From contig CBDBVC010000036.1 of the NCBI GenBank assembly GCA_965212525.1, forward strand, positions 62,001 through 126,000: a stretch of DNA of 64,000 nt, read 5' to 3'. Position numbers and translations under genes: made by a program. Below, piece by piece: positions 25,782 through 34,464 of the stretch. The first letter of the stretch is position 1. The number at the start of each line of letters is the position of its first letter. Under the pieces are notes generated by a model, which did no database searches, was not told the origin of the DNA, and worked only from the letters and a program-made list of their open reading frames with translations. Source of the DNA: SZUA-38 sp965212525 (lineage in GTDB: Bacteria > Pseudomonadota > Gammaproteobacteria > Xanthomonadales > SZUA-38).

Positions 25782-26753
25782 ATGCAAGACGCCACAACAC
25801 AACGCCATGACTGGAATCTTTCCGAAGTGGAGACACTGTTCAACAAACCGTTCAATGACCTGTTGTTCATGGCACATCAGATACACAGACAGAGTTTTGA
25901 TCCCAATGAGGTGCAGATCAGTACACTGTTATCGATCAAGACAGGCGCCTGTCCGGAAGACTGCAAGTACTGTCCACAGAGTGCTCGTTTCAAGACCGGT
26001 CTTGAAATCGAACGGTTGATGAGTACCGAGGAAGTTGTGGCCAAGGCCCGAATCGCCAAGGCCAATGGTGCCAGCAGGTTCTGCATGGGGGCAGCCTGGC
26101 GCAGTCCCCGAGACAAGGATCTCGACAAGGTCCTCGACATGGTCACTGAAATCAAGTCCATGGGCATGGAAACCTGCATGACACTGGGCATGCTGAGTGA
26201 AGATCAGGCTACCAGGCTTGCCGATGCGGGACTTGACTATTACAACCACAATATTGATACCTCGCCGGAATTCTACGAGAAAGTCATTACCACCCGGTGT
26301 TTTGAAGACCGACTGGAAACACTCGAGAACGTACGCAAGGCCAACATGAAAGTCTGTTGTGGCGGCATTGTTGGCATGGGCGAAAGCGTGCGTGACCGTG
26401 CCGGCATGCTGATGGCCCTGGCCAATCTGCCAGAGCATCCGCAAAGCGTGCCGATCAACCAGCTTGTTCAGGTCAAGGGAACCCCCCTGTACGGTGAAGA
26501 TGAGATTGATCCACTGGATTTCATCAGGACCATTGCTGTGGCCCGAATCATGATGCCTGCTTCGATGGTTCGACTGTCCGCAGGACGCACAGACATGACT
26601 GATGAAATGCAGGCACTGTGCTTTTTTGCCGGTGCCAATTCCATTTTCTATGGCGACAAGCTGCTCACCACGGAGAACCCGGAAGAACATGCTGACAAGA
26701 AGCTGTTCGAGCGACTGGGCCTCAAATCCATGGATCAGCCCCGGGTTGCCTGA
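25782..26753 (+). CDS. bioB: Biotin synthase
   Basis: Radical SAM enzyme that inserts sulphur into dethiobiotin, the last step of biotin synthesis. 323 aa. The iron-sulphur motif is C57-PED-C61-KY-C64, followed by PQSARF. YYNHNIDTSPEFY and VCCGGIVGMGE carry ligands of the auxiliary cluster and substrate site. The C-terminus has RLSAGR with the cluster-ligand Arg. First gene of bioB-bioF-bioH-bioC-bioD. No BirA-type operator was recognised in the 147-base gap to comF. Confidence 0.96.
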   Translation: MQDATTQRHDWNLSEVETLFNKPFNDLLFMAHQIHRQSFDPNEVQISTLLSIKTGACPEDCKYCPQSARFKTGLEIERLMSTEEVVAKARIAKANGASRFCMGAAWRSPRDKDLDKVLDMVTEIKSMGMETCMTLGMLSEDQATRLADAGLDYYNHNIDTSPEFYEKVITTRCFEDRLETLENVRKANMKVCCGGIVGMGESVRDRAGMLMALANLPEHPQSVPINQLVQVKGTPLYGEDEIDPLDFIRTIAVARIMMPASMVRLSAGRTDMTDEMQALCFFAGANSIFYGDKLLTTENPEEHADKKLFERLGLKSMDQPRVA

Positions 26754-26819
26754 GCATTCTGAAACCGGCCCAGTGCCGGTCAATTCGGCAGAAACTGCAC
26801 CGGACAGTCGAACATCAAC

Positions 26820-28031
26820 ATGACCCTGCCCACAGGCTGGCGACAGCGTATTCATCAACATCTTGATCGGATTGATCGATTGTCACAAACGCGTATGCGT
26901 CTGATGGCGCACGGCCCTGTGATGCCGAGTCGGGATATCAATGGCCGGGTCATGTTGAGCTTTGCCAGCAATGACTATCTGGGTCTGGCAGCAGATGAAC
27001 GGTTGCGTGGGGCAATGACCAACGCACTCGAGCGTTACGGACTGGGTGCCGGTTCAGCGCAACATCTGGGGGGATACACCACGGCACACGCTGCACTGGA
27101 GGAGCGCCTTGCCGACTGGCTTGGACAGCCCAGGGCCATGCTGTTTTCCAGTGGCTACATGGCCAATCTGGGCCTGATCTGTGGCCTGCTTTCTCGCCAT
27201 GATCGGCTCTACATGGACCGGCTCAACCATGCTTCGCTGATCGATGCGGCCCGACTGTCAGGTGCCAGCCTGAAACGATATCGCCATCTTGATCTGTTGC
27301 ATCTGCAGCAGCTGATGTCGGGTGCGGAGACTGTTGAGGATGAGCATTCGGGTCTGGCTATGATTTCGAGTGAGTCGGTATTTTCCATGGATGGTGATGT
27401 TGCAGCCGTAGCCGCACTTATGGCTACAGCCAGTGAGCATCAGGCCTTGCTGGCGATTGATGAAGCGCATGCACTGGGTGTCCTCGGCAAGACCGGGGCA
27501 GGGCATGTCGAGGAGCTGGAGCTGGCGACAGATAACAAACCTGTGGTGACGGGGACTTTTGGCAAATCACTCGGTACCTTTGGTGCCTTCGTTGCGGGCG
27601 ATGAAGATCTGATTGAACAGATGCTGCAGTCTTCGCGCACGGCCATGTTCACCACCGCATTGCCGCCAGCGCTGGTGGCAACGACCCAGTTTTCGCTGGA
27701 ATTGCTTATCAATGAGAGCGGACGCCGTGAGCGTCTGAATCAGAACATCAGCCAGTTTCGTACTCAGGCAATCGCACGCAATATCCCTGTGCTCGAATCC
27801 CGAACGGCCATTCAGCCGGTGATGGTGGGTGAGAATGACGAAGCAGTGAAACTGTCTGCCTGGTTGTCCGATCAGGGTTTGTATGTACCAGCAATCCGGC
27901 CACCTACGGTGCCGGCTGGCCAGGCCAGGCTCAGGGTCAGTCTCAGCAGTGCTCATGATGACAGTGACATCAATGCCCTGGTTACGGCGCTGGATGAATA
28001 CTATTCATCCAGAACGAACACATCGATCTGA
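26820..28031 (+). CDS. bioF: 8-amino-7-oxononanoate synthase
   Basis: PLP enzyme joining pimeloyl-ACP and alanine. 403 aa. It contains SFASNDYLGLA, the H-containing HASLIDAARLSGA segment, DEAHALGVLGKTG with the cofactor Asp and His, and TGTFGKSLGTFGAF with the PLP lysine. It starts 66 bases after bioB and is followed one base later by bioH. Confidence 0.95.
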   Translation: MTLPTGWRQRIHQHLDRIDRLSQTRMRLMAHGPVMPSRDINGRVMLSFASNDYLGLAADERLRGAMTNALERYGLGAGSAQHLGGYTTAHAALEERLADWLGQPRAMLFSSGYMANLGLICGLLSRHDRLYMDRLNHASLIDAARLSGASLKRYRHLDLLHLQQLMSGAETVEDEHSGLAMISSESVFSMDGDVAAVAALMATASEHQALLAIDEAHALGVLGKTGAGHVEELELATDNKPVVTGTFGKSLGTFGAFVAGDEDLIEQMLQSSRTAMFTTALPPALVATTQFSLELLINESGRRERLNQNISQFRTQAIARNIPVLESRTAIQPVMVGENDEAVKLSAWLSDQGLYVPAIRPPTVPAGQARLRVSLSSAHDDSDINALVTALDEYYSSRTNTSI

Positions 28032-28032
28032 C

Positions 28033-28809
28033 ATGAACGGATTCAGTATCCAGAGCGCCGGACAGGGGCCCAGCCTGCTCATGTTCCACGGCTGGGGCAT
28101 GCATTCGGGCTTGTGGCACGATCATCTAGACTGGCTGCAGCAGCAGTTCACCGTGCATTGTGTCGATCTGCCAGGTCACGGCATCAACCGTGATGTGCTG
28201 ATGTCACCAGACATGACAACCCTGTGTGAATCGCTGCTGCCATTATTGCCGGATGGCAACCTGCTCGGCTGGTCACTCGGTGGTCTGCTGGCTCAGAAAC
28301 TGATCCTGCTTGCACCTGAACGATTTTCTTCACTGACCCTGGTGGCCTCGAGCCCGTGTTTCCTCAAGAGGGAGAACTGGGCCGTGGGCATGGATGCAGC
28401 GGTTTTCGAAAATTTTGCCGAGTCGCTGAACCGCGATACGGCACAGACACTCGATCGGTTCATCGCGCTTGAAGTACATGGCTCCGACACCATGAAAGTG
28501 GATCTGAAGCGCTTGCGAGTCATGGTCAGGGATGCCGAGCTGCCTACACGCAACGCATTGCAGGCGGGTATTCGACTGCTTCAGGATACCGACATGAGGC
28601 AGGATCTTGACAGGATCAGCTTACCGGTCATGCTGATTGGTGGCAGTCGGGACCGCCTTGTCAGTCCGGCATCACTTGAAGCCACGCAGACGCTGATCCG
28701 TGACAGCCGCCTGTGCCTCATCCCCAAAGCCGGTCACGCACCGTTTATCGGTCATCCCAATCAGTTTAAAATTGCCCTGCAGGAATTCCTTGAGACAATA
28801 CAGGCATGA
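28033..28809 (+). CDS. bioH: Pimeloyl-ACP methyl ester esterase
   Basis: 258 aa from the ATG one base after the bioF stop. Alpha/beta-hydrolase with HGWGMHSG at the oxyanion site, the nucleophile Ser81 in GWSLGG, Asp in GGSRDRL and His in AGHAPFIGHP. It releases pimeloyl-ACP from its methyl ester, ending the BioC-BioH route. Its stop overlaps the bioC start by four bases (ATGA), so translation is coupled. Confidence 0.93.
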   Translation: MNGFSIQSAGQGPSLLMFHGWGMHSGLWHDHLDWLQQQFTVHCVDLPGHGINRDVLMSPDMTTLCESLLPLLPDGNLLGWSLGGLLAQKLILLAPERFSSLTLVASSPCFLKRENWAVGMDAAVFENFAESLNRDTAQTLDRFIALEVHGSDTMKVDLKRLRVMVRDAELPTRNALQAGIRLLQDTDMRQDLDRISLPVMLIGGSRDRLVSPASLEATQTLIRDSRLCLIPKAGHAPFIGHPNQFKIALQEFLETIQA

Positions 28810-29651
28810 TGCTAGAGAATTTCCAGATCCAGAAATCATTCAACCGGGCTGCCACCAGCTATCAGTCCGCAGCCCTGTTGCAGCGTGAAGTGGAATCGCG
28901 ACTGCTCGAGCGTCTCGATTACATGCGAATCGTTCCCGATGTGGTGCTTGATGCCGGTGCCGGACTCTGCGGTGCGTCCGAGGTGATGGCATCCCGCTAC
29001 CCGCAGGCGACGGTGCTGTCGCTGGATCAGGCGCATGGCATGCTGAGTAATGCAACCCGTGGTCGACACAGGCCAGTCTGTGGTCGCATGCAGCAGTTGC
29101 CGCTGCAGGACAGTAGTGTGGATCTGCTGTTTTCGAACCTTGCCCTGCAATGGTGTACGGATCTGGACAGGGTGTTCGATGAATTCCGCAGGGTACTGAA
29201 GCCCGAGGGCATCATGCTGTTTTCGACCTTTGGACCCGACACGCTGTACGAATTGCGTCGATCCTGGTCTCAGGTTGACTCGGCACCTCATGTCAATTCG
29301 TTTCCTGATCTGCATGATGTCGGTGACCAGCTCGTCGGTGCCGGATTCATGGATCCGGTCATGGACATGGAGCGCATCACGGTCACCTATGATCGCGTCA
29401 TCGATCTGATGCGCGACCTCAAGGCCATCGGTGCGCATAATGTGGACCATCAGCGCCACCGTGGATTCACCGGAAAGCAGCGCATGCAGAACATGATCGA
29501 TGCCTATGAGGCGTACCGGGTTGAAGACCTGTTGCCGGCGACCTATGAAGTGGTCTACGGACATGCCGTGAGCCCGGATTCCGGTCAGCCGCGACGTGAG
29601 GGTGACATGCAGGTCACTGCTGTACCACTGGACCGGATACCTCGCCGATGA
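28806..29651 (+). CDS. bioC: Malonyl-ACP O-methyltransferase
   Basis: SAM-dependent methyltransferase that caps malonyl-ACP so fatty-acid enzymes can build pimelate. 281 aa. It begins with the typical KSFNRAATSYQSAALLQ, then the SAM motif VVLDAGAGLCG and LFSNLALQWCTDL, the BioC post-I and acceptor signatures. Starts within the bioH stop (ATGA) and ends within the bioD start (ATGA). Confidence 0.94.
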   Translation: MMLENFQIQKSFNRAATSYQSAALLQREVESRLLERLDYMRIVPDVVLDAGAGLCGASEVMASRYPQATVLSLDQAHGMLSNATRGRHRPVCGRMQQLPLQDSSVDLLFSNLALQWCTDLDRVFDEFRRVLKPEGIMLFSTFGPDTLYELRRSWSQVDSAPHVNSFPDLHDVGDQLVGAGFMDPVMDMERITVTYDRVIDLMRDLKAIGAHNVDHQRHRGFTGKQRMQNMIDAYEAYRVEDLLPATYEVVYGHAVSPDSGQPRREGDMQVTAVPLDRIPRR

Positions 29652-30349
29652 ACGGCATCTGTATCACCGGTACGGACACGGAAGTGGGCAAGACGGTAGT
29701 TGCCTCGGCATTGATCCGGGGGCTTTCGCGATATGCTGCTGTCGCCGGATTCAAACCTGTGGCGTCGGGTGCTCAGCGAATTGACGGTCAGCTCAGAAAC
29801 GAGGATGCACTGATGTTGCAGCAGGCCATGTCGCAGCGTATCGAGTACGAGCGAATCAATCCACTCTGCTTCGAACCGGCCATTGCGCCACATATTGCTG
29901 CCGAACAGGCTGGTCAGAAAATTGATCTTCAGTTGCTGCAACAGGCATATCGGACCCTGGCAGGGGCATTCGATATGGTGGTGCTGGAAGGTGCCGGTGG
30001 CTGGGAAGTGCCCATGAATGACGAGCAGCAGTTTCCGGATCTGGTACGGCAGCTCTCACTGCCGGTGATACTGGTGGTCGGCATGAAGCTGGGATGCATC
30101 AATCACAGCGTGCTGAGCCAGCGAGCCATACGTCAGGACGGTCTGGAAATTCTGGGCTGGGTCGCCAATCGAATTGATCCGGACATGCAGTGCCATGACG
30201 AAAACCTGATGACACTCAAGCGTCTGATGGACAGTCCCTGCCTGGGTGAGATTCCACGCCTCGAAGTGGAATCGCTGAATCAGGCAGAAAACTGGCTGGA
30301 CATCGAGACCCTGGCGGTTCGTACAGGGCTGTCACCAACCCGGCAGTGA
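29648..30349 (+). CDS. bioD: Dethiobiotin synthetase
   Basis: 233 aa. P-loop GTDTEVGKT near the N-terminus binds ATP; FKPVASG and EGAGGWEVP are family signatures. It carboxylates 7,8-diaminopelargonate to form dethiobiotin. Last gene of the operon. The aminotransferase gene bioA, needed between BioF and BioD, is not in the window. The gene is convergent with panD, 15 bases away. Confidence 0.95.
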   Translation: MNGICITGTDTEVGKTVVASALIRGLSRYAAVAGFKPVASGAQRIDGQLRNEDALMLQQAMSQRIEYERINPLCFEPAIAPHIAAEQAGQKIDLQLLQQAYRTLAGAFDMVVLEGAGGWEVPMNDEQQFPDLVRQLSLPVILVVGMKLGCINHSVLSQRAIRQDGLEILGWVANRIDPDMQCHDENLMTLKRLMDSPCLGEIPRLEVESLNQAENWLDIETLAVRTGLSPTRQ

Positions 30350-30364
30350 CATCGATATGATGCC

Positions 30365-30757
30365 TCAGGCAGCCGCTTCGTCTGGGTTGTGACCACTCAG
30401 CTCAATCGTTTTCAGGCTGCTGACCCTGTTGTGCTCATCGACGAACACCAGGGCCGGCTGGTGTGAACCGGCTTCCTCGCGTGACAGGCTGGCATAACTG
30501 GCAAGAATAACCTTGTCACCCACCTGGGCATGACGTGCCGCCGCGCCGTTAAGACAGATTTCACCAGTCCTGCCTTCGATCACATAGGTGGTGATCCGGG
30601 CACCGTTGTTGCAGTTGTAGATGTCGATCTGCTGGAACAACAGCAGACCGGCGGCTTCGATCAGATTCGGGCAGATCGAGACCGAGCCTTCATAATTCAG
30701 GTTGGCGTCCGTGACGGTAGCGCGGTGAATCTTGCAGTACAGCATGTCAATGTTCAT
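30365..30757 (-). CDS. panD: Aspartate 1-decarboxylase
   Basis: 130 aa. Makes beta-alanine for pantothenate. The self-cleavage site is Gly24-Ser25 in NYEGSVSIC, where Ser becomes the pyruvoyl group; KIHRATVTDANL precedes it and GEICLNGAAARHAQVGD follows, both canonical. The start shares one base with the coaX stop. Third gene of a panG-coaX-panD unit. Confidence 0.95.
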   Translation of the reverse strand: MNIDMLYCKIHRATVTDANLNYEGSVSICPNLIEAAGLLLFQQIDIYNCNNGARITTYVIEGRTGEICLNGAAARHAQVGDKVILASYASLSREEAGSHQPALVFVDEHNRVSSLKTIELSGHNPDEAAA

Positions 30758-31539
30758 CAGGAGTTTCCGTTGTCATTCAGTTGTGATGCCAGATACAGCC
30801 CTCTCAGGGCCAGATCCGGAATGATGTGATCAAAGATGTCCGAATCACGGAACAGTGTCGTGAATCCGCCGGTACCGATGATCAGGGGTCTGGATTTTCC
30901 AAAGTTGCTGCGCGTCAGCTGATCTATCACTTCCAGCATGGCGCCGCGGTGACCAAAATACAGGCCCGACTGGATACTGTCCGTTGTGGTTTTGCCAAGG
31001 CACTTTTCTGGTTTGAGGATTTCCACCGATCCGAGTTTAGAGGTTCCCGTCTCCAGTGCCTGCATGGACATCCGCAGTCCGGGCATGATGACACCGCCCT
31101 GATACTGCCCGCTGGCTGAGACCGCACAGAACGTGGTGGCCGTACCCAGGTCGATGATAATGCGGTGTTGATCCGGAAACAGATGGCTTGCCGCGATGGC
31201 ATTGGCGATGCGGTCAGCACCGACTTCCAGTGGATTCTTGTACAGAATCTGCAATCCGGTGCGTACACCAGCCTGCAGGATAAAGGGTGATATGGAGAAA
31301 TACTTCTGGAAACAGGCATTGATCGGATAGATCACTTCTGGCACCACAGAACAGATCGAGGCCTGAGTAATTGATTCATGATCCATGCCGTTTTCACGCA
31401 ATACCGAGCGCAGGAAGATGCCGATTTCGTCTGAAGAGGCACCGGTCTTCGAGGCTTTTCTGAACTGCAGTTTCAGATCGCCATCGCTGAACACGCCGCC
31501 ATGAATGTGGCTGTTGCCGATATCAAGACAGATCATCAT
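30757..31539 (-). CDS. coaX: Type III pantothenate kinase
   Basis: 260 aa. First step of CoA synthesis from pantothenate. The phosphate motif is CLDIGNSHIHGG, then VGADRIANAIAA and the DLGTATTF segment, and GGVIMPGL near the middle, all typical of CoaX rather than CoaA. Its ATG overlaps the upstream gene by four bases and its stop shares one base with panD, so all three are tightly coupled. Confidence 0.94.
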   Translation of the reverse strand: MMICLDIGNSHIHGGVFSDGDLKLQFRKASKTGASSDEIGIFLRSVLRENGMDHESITQASICSVVPEVIYPINACFQKYFSISPFILQAGVRTGLQILYKNPLEVGADRIANAIAASHLFPDQHRIIIDLGTATTFCAVSASGQYQGGVIMPGLRMSMQALETGTSKLGSVEILKPEKCLGKTTTDSIQSGLYFGHRGAMLEVIDQLTRSNFGKSRPLIIGTGGFTTLFRDSDIFDHIIPDLALRGLYLASQLNDNGNS

Positions 31540-32324
31540 GCGGTTTTCTCCGTTGTGTCGTGACTGTTCGAATCCAGGCCCTGTTTCCAGGCACTGACAA
31601 AGGCATCATAAATTCTGCCGAGAGGATCACCCTCAAGCGCGTCAATATGCTTGTCCAGCGTGTTGCCATCACCACGAACCAGTGGGCCTGTCAGTGCCGA
31701 TGAGGGATCGGCGAGGTAGTTGTGCAGGTTCTGTTTCAGGTAGTTGAACAGGACATCCGGTGGCAGGCCCAGGGATCTGTTCAGTCGATTGCTGCACATT
31801 GACCACATCAACTGTGAGAAATTGCCACTCATCACACAAAGGCTGTGATACAGCGGTCGCTGATCCGGTGCAATGGTGTGAGCGGGGTTGGGCAATTCCG
31901 GGAAGTAGTGCTTCAGATCGTGGCCCGTGTCGAGAACAAAGGGTATGGATTGGTAACGTTCGTCTGGATAAACGTGCCCTGAAAAGGTCATCAGCGGGTG
32001 CAGGCATATCGCCCGGTCATCGACTGTCACGCCGGAACAGTGAAACAGCTGACCCCCGAATGAGGGTATCAGGTTCTGTATTCTGTCAATCAGTTCGGCA
32101 ATCGCATCATCAGATACGAGCAGTATCACCCGATGGCACCTGGAAAGCACCTTGCGCAATCTTATGGCTGCATCAGTATCATCAAACGAGTTGAATTGGC
32201 TATCGCCATCACGGCTCCAGCTGACAAGGTCAATCTCGAGTGATGAGAAATAAGCGGATAGATGGCGGGCCAGTCGGCCGCTGCCGAGCAAAGCCACGGC
32301 GTTGTCTTTCGGTACCTGTCGCAT
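31536..32324 (-). CDS. panG: Rossmann-like/DUF2520 protein, probable ketopantoate reductase PanG
   Basis: 262 aa. The N-terminal Rossmann motif AVALLGSGRLARHLSAYF should bind NADPH. The C-terminal DUF2520 part has CVMSGNFSQLMW and the hallmark LTGPLVRGDGNT. This architecture is that of PanG, the alternative ketopantoate reductase described in Francisella, and the gene is fused by overlap to coaX and panD, which supports a pantothenate role. Known: PanG can replace PanE. Inferred: that this copy does so here. No panE, panB or panC lies in the window. Confidence 0.65.
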   Translation of the reverse strand: MRQVPKDNAVALLGSGRLARHLSAYFSSLEIDLVSWSRDGDSQFNSFDDTDAAIRLRKVLSRCHRVILLVSDDAIAELIDRIQNLIPSFGGQLFHCSGVTVDDRAICLHPLMTFSGHVYPDERYQSIPFVLDTGHDLKHYFPELPNPAHTIAPDQRPLYHSLCVMSGNFSQLMWSMCSNRLNRSLGLPPDVLFNYLKQNLHNYLADPSSALTGPLVRGDGNTLDKHIDALEGDPLGRIYDAFVSAWKQGLDSNSHDTTEKTA

Positions 32325-32471
32325 GGATCAAGTCCTGGGTCTGTGTATTCAACAATTCGCGGTCACTGTCCACTGTGTGGATCAGTGCCATCAATACAAT
32401 ATGCTTGCACAGGCACCTGAATTCAAGTGCATCGGAACCGACAGGCGGACGCAATGACAACAGGGAGTGAC

Positions 32472-33212
32472 ATGATGAGGCCATCAGTAACTGATCAGAA
32501 TGGTACAGGCATCGATGTGATCATATCGAAGGCAGAAGCCGGAGCGCAGAGATTGCGAATGCCGGTCAAGATTTCGTTCACACTGTTCATGCTGGTACTG
32601 GTACCCGTGTACTGGTCATCCTACGGGCCAGCAAACTTCCTGTTCTTCTGTGATGTGGCCCTTTTTCTGACACTGTACGCCCTGTGGACCGAGAACCGGT
32701 TTGTCACCTCACTGGCGGCCGTCGGAATCGTCTTGCCGCAATGCCTGTGGCTGGTTGATTATGTGGCTCGAATGGCTGGCGTGGAGCTGCTCGGCATGAC
32801 TGAATACATGTTCAGGGAAAGCATCCCGCTGCTGACGCGCAGCCTGTCCCTGTTTCATGGCTGGTTGCCGATTCTGTTGCTGTGGATGCTCTACAGGATA
32901 GGCTACGATTCGCGTGCCCTGATTGTCTACTGCCTGATCGCCTGGTGTCTCATTCTGGTGTCGTACAATTTTCTGCCTGCGCCACCCAGGCTGGTGGATC
33001 AGCCCAACGCACCAGTCAACATCAATTACGTCTTTGGCATCAGCCGGGATCAGCCCCAGACATGGATGCACCCGCATTTGTGGGTGGCGACACTGATGGC
33101 AGGCTTGCCGCTGCTGGTTTACTGGCCCAGTCACCTGCTGTTCTCGCGCTGGTTCAAGGCCGGGGAAGGTATGTACCGTGGGTCTGCTACAGGGATGCGG
33201 TCCAGTGAGTGA
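32472..33212 (+). CDS. Polytopic membrane protein of unknown function
   Basis: About 246 aa from the ATG at 32472, chosen because AGGGAG lies seven bases upstream. After a charged 30-residue start come about six hydrophobic helices, including KISFTLFMLVLVPVYW, FFCDVALFLTLYAL and ALIVYCLIAWCLILVSY. A conserved-looking loop has NYVFGISRDQPQTWMHPH with several His. It resembles a membrane-associated family in proteobacteria that I cannot name. It is divergent from panG and overlaps the convergent EAL gene by 26 bases at its 3' end. Confidence 0.6.
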   Translation: MMRPSVTDQNGTGIDVIISKAEAGAQRLRMPVKISFTLFMLVLVPVYWSSYGPANFLFFCDVALFLTLYALWTENRFVTSLAAVGIVLPQCLWLVDYVARMAGVELLGMTEYMFRESIPLLTRSLSLFHGWLPILLLWMLYRIGYDSRALIVYCLIAWCLILVSYNFLPAPPRLVDQPNAPVNINYVFGISRDQPQTWMHPHLWVATLMAGLPLLVYWPSHLLFSRWFKAGEGMYRGSATGMRSSE

Positions 33213-34464
33213 ATTCTGCAGCAGGCAGTGGTTTGGATACCACAAACCCCTGTATGGCGCTGCAGCCCATCTGCATCAGCATACTGGCGGTCTCATCATC
33301 CTCGACGCCTTCAGCAACCACGTCTAGCGATAATCGTCTGGCTGTCTGTATCATGGAGTCCACAATGATGCGATCGGTCTCCGAGGTCGACATTCTCGAT
33401 ACAAACGACCGGTCAAGCTTGATCACGTCAACCTGCACCTGTTGCAGATTGGTATAGGTGGAATAGCCTGTGCCGAAATCATCAATGGCGATTCGTGCAC
33501 CGGTCTTGCGCAACTTGCGAACCGTTCTGATCGAATCCGGATGAGTGGACCACGGTTCCGATTCAGTGATTTCAAGCAGTAATTGAGAGGGTTTTAGGGA
33601 CCATAATGAAATCGATTGCATCAGGACAGAGGCAAATTCAGGGTCCCCCAGGTTCATCGCCGAGATGTTGAAACTGTAGGTGCGTTCATGATCTTCTTCC
33701 AGCCAGTTGTGCAGCTCACTCGCGCCGCGCTTGAAAATCCAGTCTGTCAGCTCGAGGATGAAACCGGATTTTTCGATCACGGGTATGAACTCGGCCGGTG
33801 GAATATTGCCTTCCCCCTCTATATGCCAGCGTACCAGTGCCTCGACACCGGTGCACTTGCCGTTTGCCAGGTCAAATCGAGGTTGATAGTTCAGATGCAG
33901 TTCGTTATTGGAGAGGGCCTCTTCCACACGCTGTGCCAGACGCCACCGACGACGCGTATGATGCAGCGCATGTTTGTCGTAAACAGCATAGTTCTGATTC
34001 TCGGCAATCGCTTTCTTGTATGCAAACAGCGCATGATTGATCAGCTCAGTCAGATTGCTTGCATCAGTTCTACTCGAGGCAGGTGTGATGGAAACACCGA
34101 TTCGAACATCCAGATGCAATCGCTTCTGATCAATCAGAACATCACGCCCGATTTTGCGGCGAATGCCGTAACAGGCCAGCACCAGACGATCAAGTGACTG
34201 TTCGCTGGTCCAGATGATGCAGAACTTGTCGACGCCAAGTCTGAACACCCGACCCTTCGTATCGACCAGTGTTGTCAGCGTCTGTCCGATCTGCATCAGC
34301 AGATCACGGATCTGTGCTGTTGTCAGCGCATCGGGTAATTCGTGACTGTGTGAAAGGCCCAGGATGAATACCGAACAGGGTGTGATCTGTTCGACAGAAA
34401 AATGATCCACAAGCTCATAGGTGTCTCTGAAATGATGAGGTTGCGTATCGATCATGGGTTTCAA
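33187..34464 (-). CDS. c-di-GMP phosphodiesterase, degenerate GGDEF plus EAL
   Basis: 425 aa. The N-terminal half (about 30-165) is a GGDEF fold whose active site is worn to VDKFC, so no cyclase activity is expected. The EAL domain is complete: GVEALVRW, FNISAMNL, LLEITES, IAIDDFGTGYS, VIKLDRSF and VVAEGVED, giving the metal ligands and catalytic base. Hydrolysis of c-di-GMP to pGpG is expected. No membrane or sensor domain is seen. The ATG overlaps the stop of the HD-GYP gene by four bases, making a coupled pair of c-di-GMP proteins. Confidence 0.88.
   Translation of the reverse strand: MKPMIDTQPHHFRDTYELVDHFSVEQITPCSVFILGLSHSHELPDALTTAQIRDLLMQIGQTLTTLVDTKGRVFRLGVDKFCIIWTSEQSLDRLVLACYGIRRKIGRDVLIDQKRLHLDVRIGVSITPASSRTDASNLTELINHALFAYKKAIAENQNYAVYDKHALHHTRRRWRLAQRVEEALSNNELHLNYQPRFDLANGKCTGVEALVRWHIEGEGNIPPAEFIPVIEKSGFILELTDWIFKRGASELHNWLEEDHERTYSFNISAMNLGDPEFASVLMQSISLWSLKPSQLLLEITESEPWSTHPDSIRTVRKLRKTGARIAIDDFGTGYSTYTNLQQVQVDVIKLDRSFVSRMSTSETDRIIVDSMIQTARRLSLDVVAEGVEDDETASMLMQMGCSAIQGFVVSKPLPAAEFTHWTASL

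Noticed and set aside
25929..26861. 310-aa open frame on the minus strand
   Set aside because: Shadow of bioB; no start signal or family features.
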